A stretch of DNA of 35,329 nucleotides from an uncultured Muribaculaceae bacterium (GTDB lineage Bacteria; Bacteroidota; Bacteroidia; Bacteroidales; Muribaculaceae). Location of the stretch: contig CAJTOB010000030.1 in assembly GCA_910578035.1 (NCBI GenBank), positions 1-35,329 on the forward strand, written 5' to 3'. This document shows positions 23,501-31,037 of the stretch, piece after piece (positions within the stretch are counted from its first letter, which is position 1; each line of letters opens with the position of its first letter). A model generated the notes under the pieces. It saw only the letters and a list, made by a program, of their open reading frames with translations. It had not been told where the DNA came from and ran no database searches. The translations under genes and the position numbers were made by a program.

Positions 23501-24382
23501 ATGGATTGCCTGCTGAACATAGGCGGCCTGCACCTCTTGATTGCTGGCACACCCTGGACAGACGCCACCGTGCCCCTCAACTTCCGGCCATTCGTCTGCA
23601 ACGGCACCGACATGCCCGCCGCTGCCGCCACTCTCAGCATCGAAACAGCCGACAGCCTCCCCGACGCCCCCGCCGGGCGCCCCCTGTCGGTGTCATACAA
23701 CGACCTCGGCAAAGCCTCTCTCCACGACGCCGGCACCGAATGGTGCGTGGCCCTCACCCCCTGCCCCGGCCAGTATCCCCGCCTCATGCACATCGACAAA
23801 GGACTGCGGCGGGCCGTCATCGGCCTACGCGCCGACGATTCCTACGCCAACTTCGTCATCGACTCCATGAGCCGCATATTCTTCTCCCAGTTTGCCGCAT
23901 CATGCGGTGCCCTCATGGTGCACGCCTCTGTCGTAGGCTGCGACAGCCGCGCCTTCCTCTTCATGGGCAAAAGCGGCACCGGCAAAAGCACCCACTCGCG
24001 CCTCTGGACCGAGACCTTCTCCGGCTGCACCCTCCTCAACGACGACTGCCCCCTCATCACCGCCGACGACCGCGGAATCCTCGTCCACGGCACACCATGG
24101 AGCGGCAAGACTCCATGCTGGCGCAAAGCCTCCCTACCCCTCTGCGGCATCGCCCGCCTGCGCCAGGCCCCCCTCAACAGATTCACACCCCTCTCGGGCA
24201 TAGAAGCCTTCGTGGCATTCATTCCCGGCATGTCGGTCATGACTTCCGACAAAAAACTATACTCAGCCGCCTCTTCGACAGCGCTGACGATTCTCGACCT
24301 CACAAACACAGGCATCCTCGAATGCCTGCCCGACAGCGACGCCGCTGTCTCCTGCCGCAAGGCACTCGACAAGGAATATTAA
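23501..24382 (+). CDS. HPr kinase-like (HprK-related) protein
   Basis: The protein has 293 residues from the ATG at 23501. A start at 23414 would add 29 proline-rich residues and is also possible. The kinase core has the P-loop FMGKSGTGKST (G156 to T164, K162 catalytic), H141 (VHAS) two strands before it, NDD at 180-182 and a GTPWSGK loop at 197-203. These match HPr kinase/phosphorylase relatives. True HprK phosphorylates Ser46 of HPr, but no HPr or PTS gene is here. HprK-like kinases in lasso clusters phosphorylate a peptide. The trio context points to a peptide or protein target acting on capsule control or anchoring. Function not established. Confidence 0.8.
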   Translation: MDCLLNIGGLHLLIAGTPWTDATVPLNFRPFVCNGTDMPAAAATLSIETADSLPDAPAGRPLSVSYNDLGKASLHDAGTEWCVALTPCPGQYPRLMHIDKGLRRAVIGLRADDSYANFVIDSMSRIFFSQFAASCGALMVHASVVGCDSRAFLFMGKSGTGKSTHSRLWTETFSGCTLLNDDCPLITADDRGILVHGTPWSGKTPCWRKASLPLCGIARLRQAPLNRFTPLSGIEAFVAFIPGMSVMTSDKKLYSAASSTALTILDLTNTGILECLPDSDAAVSCRKALDKEY

Positions 24383-24404
24383 CCAATCATTACGCGTATA
24401 TTTG

Positions 24405-25190
24405 ATGAAAAATGTTTTAAAAACACTTTTATGCCTGCTGGTACTCTCCGGTGCCGGCGGGTGTAAATCGCAGAAGGATTATCTCTATCTGGCAGACATG
24501 ACCGACGACCAGGGTTATGCCATCACACAACGCTTCCAGCCGACAATCCAGCGCAACGACAAGCTTCAGATCACCGTAAGCTGCAAAAACCCCGAACTGG
24601 CCGTGCCATTCAACGTCACTCCAGGCACACTAAAGGTGTCGGAAAACGGTAAAGTAGGAGGCTCTGTCGACGAGCAGTTCTACCGCGTCGACAACGAAGG
24701 CGACATCAACTTCCCCGTCCTCGGCAAACTCTACATCGCCGGACTCACGATTGCCGAAGCCTCCGACATGATACGCCAGCGAATCATCGAAGGCAACTAC
24801 ATCAAAGACCCCATTGTAAACATCGAGTTCAAGAACTTCCGCTACACCGTGCTCGGCGCCGCAAACCAGAACGGCACTCACTCCTGCGACGGCGACCGCA
24901 TAACCCTCCTCGAGGCCATCGCCCAGGCCGGCGACCTCGCAAACAACGCCGACCTCGGCAAAATAGCGGTTATCCGCGAAGAAGGCAGCACACGGAAAGT
25001 CTATACCGTAGACATCAGACGCTCCGACATCTTCAACTCTCCCGCATACTACCTCGCGCAGAACGACATCGTATACGTCCGCCCCAAAAAACCAAAGAGC
25101 GAGGAAAAGACAAACTTCCTCCAGTGGCTCACCGTGACACTGTCTATCGTCACCGCCACAACCTCAGTCATCTGGGTTACAAAAAATTAA
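24405..25190 (+). CDS. Wza-like polysaccharide export lipoprotein
   Basis: The protein has 261 residues from the ATG at 24405; a TTG three bases earlier is disfavoured. Signal peptide with lipobox ends at C20 (SGAGGC). The PES export domain is at about 45-130 (QPTIQRNDKLQITVSC through ASDMIRQRIIEGNY). A SLBB-like domain follows at about 140-220 (RITLLEAIAQAGDLANNADL, DIVYVRPKK). A C-terminal helix (WLTVTLSIVTATTSVIW, about 242-258) could span the outer membrane, as in Wza. It would form the outer-membrane channel for the polymer and works with the Wzc-like kinase encoded 27 nt downstream. Confidence 0.9.
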   Translation: MKNVLKTLLCLLVLSGAGGCKSQKDYLYLADMTDDQGYAITQRFQPTIQRNDKLQITVSCKNPELAVPFNVTPGTLKVSENGKVGGSVDEQFYRVDNEGDINFPVLGKLYIAGLTIAEASDMIRQRIIEGNYIKDPIVNIEFKNFRYTVLGAANQNGTHSCDGDRITLLEAIAQAGDLANNADLGKIAVIREEGSTRKVYTVDIRRSDIFNSPAYYLAQNDIVYVRPKKPKSEEKTNFLQWLTVTLSIVTATTSVIWVTKN

Positions 25191-25217
25191 TCACAAAACG
25201 TTCCCTAAATTCAGAAT

Positions 25218-27620
25218 ATGTCATCAGACAACCGAAACACTCAGTCTAAAGGCCCCAATCTGGCCGACATATTGCTCTACCTCCTGTCGAAATGGCCGTG
25301 GTACGTGCTATCCATAGCGATATGCATAGCCATCGCCTGGTACCAGTCGGCAACATCGCCCTTCGTCTACTTCGCACAGACCAAAGTAATAATCAAGGAC
25401 CCCTCGAACAAGACATCGACCGGCGGCCTCGACCGATACGACAACTCTATCAACCGAGTGAATGTGACAAACGAAATCCTCCAGTTCCGCTCCAAGCGCC
25501 TCCTCCAGGAAGTCGTGGCCCGCACACGCGCCGACATCACATACACCACCCGACAGCGCCTCCGCGACGTCAACATCTACGGTGTATCGCCCGTCGAAGT
25601 AACCTTCCCCACAATCGCTCCCAAGGCTGCCCTGACTTTCTCGGTCGTTCCCGTCGACTCGGCATCGGCCAAAATAATCATCGCGGGCCCCGACGGCGAA
25701 AACCACACATCGGCCATTCGCTTTGGCAAAATGTATAAAATCAAAGGCACACATGTGATGGTGAGCAAAACTGCCTACATGTCGCCCGCCTGGATCGGAA
25801 AAGAAATCAAAATCACCAAAGAGCCCGAACTCGCCGCCGTAAACCGCATTGCAGCCAACCTCGGAATACGACAGGAAGAAAAAGACGGAACCATCATCAA
25901 CATCGCCGTCACTTCAGGCTCGCCCGAGCTCGACATCGCACTCCTCAACACCATCATACAGGTCTACAACGAGGAATCAATCAACGACAAAAACCAGGTT
26001 GCCGTCAACACCGCCAACTTCATCAACGAGCGCCTCCAGATCATCGGCCGCGAACTCGGCGGTGTCGAGTCCGAACTCGAGTCATACCGCCGCGAAAACC
26101 AGGTGGTCGACATCGGCTCGATGACATCGCGCTATATGGGCGAATCCGCACGGTACAACGCCGACGCTCTCCAGTTCGACACACAGCTGCGCATTGCCCT
26201 CTTCATCAAGGAATATCTCACCGACCCCGCTCGCTCAAACGACCTCATTCCGACAAACCTCGGAATCAACGACCAGTCCATCGAGAGCCAGATTTCGCAG
26301 TATAACTCCGTGAAAATGCAGCGCGACCGCCTCAAAGACGAAAGCTCCGACGCAAACCCCGTCATCGAAGAAATGACAAACGCTCTTCAGCTCCTGCGCA
26401 AGAACATTCTCAACGGCGTCGACAACATCATCGTATCTATCGAAGTGAAACGTCGCGACGCCAGAGGCTACGAAGGCGACGCCGAATCGCGCATCGCAAC
26501 CATACCCCGAAAACAGCGCGAAATGCTCTCTATCGAGCGCCAGCAGAAAATCAAGGAATCGCTCTACCTCTTCCTCCTCAACCGCCGCGAAGAAAACGCC
26601 CTGGCTCAGGCCATGGCCGACAACAACGCCCGCATAATCGACGGCCCCGACGGCAGTGTCGCCCGCATTTCGCCTCAGCGCAACCGCATTCTCACTCTCG
26701 GAGCCCTCGCAGGCCTCTTCATTCCTACGGTCATCATGCTCCTGTCGGCTTTCATGAACACACGCGTGCGAGGCCGACGCGACATCAAAGAAGCCGTTGC
26801 CATTCCATTCCTCGGCGAAGTGCCCCTCAACAATAAACTCAACGCTCGACGCCCCCTCCTGAGCACACGCAAGGCGCACGAAGAAAAACAGGCCTCCATG
26901 AGCGCCATCACCGGCGACGCATTCCGAATGGTGATAGCCAACATCAACATGATGACACGCGCCAACGGCAAACAGGCAAAGGTGCTCATGACAACATCTT
27001 TCCGCGAAGGCGCCGGAAAGACATATACCGTCATAAACATCGCCGAAGCCCTCGCCGCCGGCGGCAAAAAAGTTGCCCTCGTAGACCTCGACATTCGAAA
27101 AGGCACACTCTCGCACCGCACAGGCATGCCCCACAACGCCACTGGCATCACAAACTACCTCTACGACCCATCGGTAACCGTCGACGACATCATCGTGGCT
27201 CGCGAAGGACAACCCGACGTTATTCCGTCGGGCATCGTGCCCCCAAACCCCGTCGAGCTACTCAGCTCAGACCGCCTCGACCAGCTCTTCGACCAGCTCC
27301 GCAAACGCTACGACTACATCATAGCCGACTCCGTGCCCGTCGGAATCGTCGCCGACGCCGCAATATCCAACCGCGTGGCCGACCTCTCGCTCTTCGTTAT
27401 CCGCGTAGGAAGCCTCGACCGCAGGCAGCTCCCCGATATCCAGGCACTCTACGACGAAGGCACACTCGGACCCGTCGGAATCATTCTCAACGGCGTCGAA
27501 CTCCACGGAGGCTACGGATACGGCTACAGCTACGGGTATGGATACGGCTACGGATATGGCAGCTACGGATACGGCTACGGCCACAAAAAGAAATCCCGTC
27601 GCCGCCTCCGCTTCTTCTGA
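25218..27620 (+). CDS. Wzc-like polysaccharide co-polymerase with BY-kinase domain
   Basis: The protein has 800 residues. A Wzz-like periplasmic region lies between two membrane helices (about 22-42 and 490-512), with a GNVR-like coiled-coil segment before the second helix. The cytoplasmic BY-kinase domain has Walker A EGAGKT (K601), Walker A' VDLDIRKG (D623, D625) and Walker B IIADS (D704). The C-terminal cluster is unusual: 11 tyrosines in a near-perfect Gly-Tyr repeat (about 762-787), then a basic KKKSRRR end. The tyrosine cluster is the expected autophosphorylation site controlling polymer length and export. The kinase domain is fused to the chain-length part, as in most Bacteroidetes. 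Confidence 0.93.
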   Translation: MSSDNRNTQSKGPNLADILLYLLSKWPWYVLSIAICIAIAWYQSATSPFVYFAQTKVIIKDPSNKTSTGGLDRYDNSINRVNVTNEILQFRSKRLLQEVVARTRADITYTTRQRLRDVNIYGVSPVEVTFPTIAPKAALTFSVVPVDSASAKIIIAGPDGENHTSAIRFGKMYKIKGTHVMVSKTAYMSPAWIGKEIKITKEPELAAVNRIAANLGIRQEEKDGTIINIAVTSGSPELDIALLNTIIQVYNEESINDKNQVAVNTANFINERLQIIGRELGGVESELESYRRENQVVDIGSMTSRYMGESARYNADALQFDTQLRIALFIKEYLTDPARSNDLIPTNLGINDQSIESQISQYNSVKMQRDRLKDESSDANPVIEEMTNALQLLRKNILNGVDNIIVSIEVKRRDARGYEGDAESRIATIPRKQREMLSIERQQKIKESLYLFLLNRREENALAQAMADNNARIIDGPDGSVARISPQRNRILTLGALAGLFIPTVIMLLSAFMNTRVRGRRDIKEAVAIPFLGEVPLNNKLNARRPLLSTRKAHEEKQASMSAITGDAFRMVIANINMMTRANGKQAKVLMTTSFREGAGKTYTVINIAEALAAGGKKVALVDLDIRKGTLSHRTGMPHNATGITNYLYDPSVTVDDIIVAREGQPDVIPSGIVPPNPVELLSSDRLDQLFDQLRKRYDYIIADSVPVGIVADAAISNRVADLSLFVIRVGSLDRRQLPDIQALYDEGTLGPVGIILNGVELHGGYGYGYSYGYGYGYGYGSYGYGYGHKKKSRRRLRFF

Positions 27621-27633
27621 TTCCCCCGCACCC

Positions 27634-27693
27634 ACCCGGCAACAAACCAACCGCACCGGCAAAAAACCAACCCACCCGGCAAAAAACCAACCG
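27634..27693 (+). repeat. Three short tandem repeats
   Basis: Three imperfect tandem units of about 19-21 bp, each containing ACCGGC or ACCCGGC followed by an A-run and CCAACC, start at 27634, 27655 and 27674. Degenerate further copies (CCCGAGCAAAA, CCCCGGCAAAAAACC) occur to 27780. They fill the gap after the kinase gene and have no coding signature. Confidence 0.75.
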
Positions 27694-27699
27694 ACACTG

Positions 27700-27817
27700 C
27701 AGTAGGGGCGCGCGTTCGGCGCGCACGCCGAGCAAAAGCAACCCGAGCAAAAACAACCCGGCTACCCCCGGCAAAAAACCGTTGACACGCGGGCGCGCCG
27801 AACGCGCGCCACTACTG
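27700..27817. repeat. Inverted pair of GC-rich REP-like palindromes
   Basis: 27700-27724 and 27793-27817 are 25-bp inverted repeats with a single mismatch, built around GGCGCGCGTTCGGCGCGC. Each half is itself palindromic (GCGCG...CGCGC around a short loop). The 68 nt between them are C/A-rich. The arrangement resembles bacterial REP/BIME-type intergenic repeats. It could also act as a strong transcription barrier between the capsule operon and the fimbrillin genes. Confidence 0.8.
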
Positions 27818-27867
27818 GCAAACCAAACCGATTTATCAACTATATATCTAACTAAATATCAATGTGT

Positions 27868-28068
27868 ATGGAAAAGAAAAAGAAAATCTACGAACAACCC
27901 AAAACAACCGTCACACAGGTTGAGCTGGAAAGCCCCATCTGCTCTGGCTCTGCTGTATTCAAAGGCGAAGAAGCCGAAGGCGTAAATATCAAGGCTCAGG
28001 GTGTAGTTGAAACCGAAGCAAACGACTTCAGCGGCAATCCATGGGCCGAAATCAATTCAACAAACTAA
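27868..28068 (+). CDS. Short hypothetical peptide
   Basis: The peptide has 66 residues from the ATG at 27868; an ATG two codons upstream at 27862 is equally possible. It begins MEKKKKIYEQPKTTVTQVEL, a form very common in small Bacteroidales genes of unknown role, and continues into a low-complexity acidic half ending GNPWAEINSTN. It has no signal peptide or membrane helix. It stands between the kinase and the first fimbrillin-like lipoprotein, with 24 nt to the latter. It could be a substrate of the PqqD/kinase trio or a fimbrial partner, but nothing in the sequence proves either. Confidence 0.65.
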   Translation: MEKKKKIYEQPKTTVTQVELESPICSGSAVFKGEEAEGVNIKAQGVVETEANDFSGNPWAEINSTN

Positions 28069-28092
28069 TCAACAACCAATCATCCACAGAAT

Positions 28093-30834
28093 ATGAACAT
28101 GAATTACAAATGGATTCTTGCCTTCGCCCCACTTATCATGGTCAGCTGCGAAGACAAAATCTACGAGCCCGAGGTTCCAATTGCCTCGAGCGGCGACGAT
28201 GTCCTGTTTTCCATCTCAAACTCTCCCAGCAGCCGCACCATGTATCAGGACGACTGGGAAGAAACAGAATCTCAGAAAATCTTTTGGGGTAACTATGTAT
28301 CGGGAAACGATGAGTATATCAACATCTACAGCCCCAATACCGACCGCGGCTTTGCTAAGTATAAAGTGAATCTTCAGGAGCAGCCTAGCAATGTCGCCGG
28401 TACTATCGTGAAAATGAGCGAAATCGGCGTTCAGTGGGGTGCTCCCGGTCCTCACACCTTCTACGCCTTCTATCCTGCCGACAAAGCAAGCACAACCCTG
28501 GCAAACGAAAACACAATCCGCGCCACTGTCGAAACAGGACAGAGCCCTCATGTATATAAATACAAGGAAAACACAAACGGTACTCTCACTGTCATCTCGA
28601 GCTTCAAGGACTATAACTCCTCACAGTACAACAACAGCACTGTGACAGGCAACCCGAAAACCATCTACGGCATGCCCGACATGAATGCAGCCGTGATGGT
28701 GGCCCGAAAGACCATGACTGCCGAGGAGTTCGGCCAGCCCGTGCCACTGCAGTTCAATGTGCTTGCCGACGTGCTCGACATCACCCTCAACGGTCCTGTC
28801 ACTCCCAATACCCTCGGCGGCAACGAGGCCGGACTCAAGGCTGACTACATTCAGATTCAGGCTGTAACCATTGAAGCTGTAAAGGTAAACGGCTCTAAAA
28901 TTGACGAATACGAAATCGACGACAATCTGATTATTTCCGGTAGTTTCGACCTCAATATGTCGCAGGAAGCAGCCGACGCTGGCACAATGGTTGACAAAAG
29001 CTCTATCAACGGTAACTCGACAGTGCAGCTTCAGACCTCGATGACTAATGCCGACGGCGGTGTCTACTACCCCACACTGTTTGTGCGTGGAGAGTCACAC
29101 GAATACGACGCTATCGACCATCTGCGCCTGCGCGCTTTCCTTATCCCCGGTCAGATTACGGGTGAGAACCTAAGTCAGCTCCGCGTTCACCTCCAGACAA
29201 ACTGCGGTGATTTCTACCAAATGCTCAACAACGACTCCAATTTTGCCACCGGCATGATTTATCCTGTAAAGTTCGGTTACTTCCTGACTCGAGGCATGGA
29301 CTTCAACCTCGCCTCATGGATTGGTCAGCTCAATCCCGACATCTATATATCGGAGCTCTCTATCCCCGGTGCATGGCATGCAGCCAACTCACTCTATCAG
29401 GGAAACGCGACTCTCAAAGAAATGTATGATGCCGGTATTCGAGCGTTCGAGGTGCACACCAAAAACGGCACGAACTTGATGAAGTATGGCAGTTTTGATA
29501 CTCCTTACGACGATTCTGAAACAGAGAATTTCGAAGAACCGTTTACTATCACAACCACTTCCAAGGCCCTCCTCGAAAAGCCAACTGTTACTAGCACAGG
29601 AATAGAAAGTAATACAGCGATTACAATCAACGGTGTATCATATAATCGACAGCGAGAAGTAACCGCAACCGCCACTGTGGTTTATACAGAATCGGAACAA
29701 AATTATGTTGTACCCCGCTTCTGGCTGCGCCTGTTCCGCACAACAGACGAAGCAGATCCAACCAGATCGACCCCTCTGTCGACCGCCATCATAGAGCTTG
29801 CCAAAAACATGAACGAAGACGGTCTTATGTTTCTTGAAGTAGGTATGGAAGGTCAGAACAGCATCAGGGCGCCTTATAGATCTGTCGAAACCATAGAAAG
29901 AACCTATACAAAAGCCAATGTGACTATTAAAGGCATTCAAGGTGGAAGATTATTCTCATGGTCCGATGATTATTCCTGGAATCTTGAAGACATAAAATTC
30001 GATGATGTCACTCCAACGACAGACACCAAATCCGACAACACCCCAGGTGAATTCGATCTTAGCGGCGGACAAGCATGGGCTATAGCCGTACGAAGCTGCT
30101 TCGAACGCCTGAAGTCTGAAAACAACACTGTCACGAAAAAGCCGGTTCTTTATAGTGGCGACCTTAACGCAAACACGACCATACGCGATGTTCAGGGTCA
30201 GATTATTGCAAAAGTCAATACTAATGACAATGAGAATGAAGCCACTTATCTCTGGGGCAATGATTGCCCGGCTCTTTTCTCTCGCTGGATATCCGGTTCT
30301 GCGGATGAGCCTCTCACCATCAATCTGCAGTGGAAATCGCCTGTAGCGCCATATGACGGAGGCAACTCAGGCACGCCAAACACATATCTGCGCTGGTGCT
30401 TCTCCGAGCTCGACAATATCGGAGATATCGCTGCCCGCGAACAGGCTATTATAAAAATGAACAGTATTGCCGCCCAAAATTATGCCGACGGTCTGCACCG
30501 CACATTCTACGAATCGGCAATCGGCGGTTTTTATAATCTGGTAAGTGGAACGCCGAGCCAAGAAGCTTGTCAGGCCATTGCCAAAAGTCTTAACACGTTC
30601 ACACTTTCGCGTATCACAGACCCGACACGTCAGCCTGTGCCGCTCGGTCTTGTGTTCATGAACTATGTAATTCCTCCCACAGAAGCCGAATACAACTCCG
30701 CAGCACTTATCCGCGCCATCATCAACAATAACAAGGCATTCCTGCTCAACCGCGCTGACCCGGCAGCCGCACCCCAGGTGGAAAACAATGCAAATTCCCA
30801 TTTCACCAACAACTCTAAAAATCCCCTGAAGTAA
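28093..30834 (+). CDS. Lipoprotein: fimbrillin-like N-terminus fused to PI-PLC-like C-terminus
   Basis: The protein has 913 residues. Signal peptide with lipobox (IMVSC, C19) indicates a lipoprotein, likely surface-exposed. Residues about 25-400 look like a Mfa/fimbrillin-type beta-sandwich region (SSRTMYQDDW, YAFYPA, PVPLQFNVLADVLDITL). From about 410 a PI-PLC-like TIM-barrel begins: ISELSIPGAWHAANS (H429), then LKEMYDAGIRAFEVH (R450, E453, H455), and later TIRDVQGQIIAKVN near 696 and LGLVFMNYV near 855. The usual GTHDS and DxR catalytic positions are altered (AWH, EVH), so activity is doubtful. The fusion is unusual. It might bind host or bacterial lipids or glycans; inference only. Confidence 0.75.
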   Translation: MNMNYKWILAFAPLIMVSCEDKIYEPEVPIASSGDDVLFSISNSPSSRTMYQDDWEETESQKIFWGNYVSGNDEYINIYSPNTDRGFAKYKVNLQEQPSNVAGTIVKMSEIGVQWGAPGPHTFYAFYPADKASTTLANENTIRATVETGQSPHVYKYKENTNGTLTVISSFKDYNSSQYNNSTVTGNPKTIYGMPDMNAAVMVARKTMTAEEFGQPVPLQFNVLADVLDITLNGPVTPNTLGGNEAGLKADYIQIQAVTIEAVKVNGSKIDEYEIDDNLIISGSFDLNMSQEAADAGTMVDKSSINGNSTVQLQTSMTNADGGVYYPTLFVRGESHEYDAIDHLRLRAFLIPGQITGENLSQLRVHLQTNCGDFYQMLNNDSNFATGMIYPVKFGYFLTRGMDFNLASWIGQLNPDIYISELSIPGAWHAANSLYQGNATLKEMYDAGIRAFEVHTKNGTNLMKYGSFDTPYDDSETENFEEPFTITTTSKALLEKPTVTSTGIESNTAITINGVSYNRQREVTATATVVYTESEQNYVVPRFWLRLFRTTDEADPTRSTPLSTAIIELAKNMNEDGLMFLEVGMEGQNSIRAPYRSVETIERTYTKANVTIKGIQGGRLFSWSDDYSWNLEDIKFDDVTPTTDTKSDNTPGEFDLSGGQAWAIAVRSCFERLKSENNTVTKKPVLYSGDLNANTTIRDVQGQIIAKVNTNDNENEATYLWGNDCPALFSRWISGSADEPLTINLQWKSPVAPYDGGNSGTPNTYLRWCFSELDNIGDIAAREQAIIKMNSIAAQNYADGLHRTFYESAIGGFYNLVSGTPSQEACQAIAKSLNTFTLSRITDPTRQPVPLGLVFMNYVIPPTEAEYNSAALIRAIINNNKAFLLNRADPAAAPQVENNANSHFTNNSKNPLK

Positions 30835-30852
30835 TTCAGCCTCTAAATTAAC

Positions 30853-30896
30853 TCACCGGCAGGGGCGAGCCCTCCGAAGGCCGTTCCTGCCGGTGA
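30853..30896 (+). terminator. Hairpin after the fimbrillin/PI-PLC gene
   Basis: Arms of 11 bp (TCACCGGCAGG / CCTGCCGGTGA) enclose a GC-rich loop 19 nt downstream of the stop codon. The T run expected of an intrinsic terminator is absent, so it may only stabilise the mRNA 3' end. Confidence 0.55.
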
Positions 30897-31037
30897 ATAT
30901 CTATTGATTATCTACTGATTATTATGCACCGGCACTCCGCTGACAGAAGCGACAGCCGGAAATTAAAAGCCTTAAAATCTGATAAACACTCAGTCCGTGT
31001 ATTAATCAATTATTTTGGCCATATACTACATAATATA

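Noticed and set aside
21972..24382. Lasso-peptide biosynthetic cluster
   Set aside because: PqqD, NTase and HprK-like genes are present, but no asparagine-synthetase-like cyclase, no transglutaminase-like protease and no precursor with a lasso-like core were found.
23506..24405. 299-codon plus-strand frame overlapping the HPr-kinase-like gene
   Set aside because: Arg/Pro/His-rich composition typical of a shifted frame of GC-rich DNA; the P-loop frame is the real one.
26235..27212. Long minus-strand open frame inside the Wzc-like kinase gene
   Set aside because: It is a shadow frame caused by high GC and strong codon bias; the opposite strand carries all kinase motifs.
27634..27780. CRISPR array
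   Set aside because: The repeats are short, directly tandem and without unique spacers.
30924..31037. Upstream start for the second fimbrillin-like gene
   Set aside because: It would place a charged stretch before the lipoprotein signal peptide; the start at 31038 puts the signal at the N-terminus.
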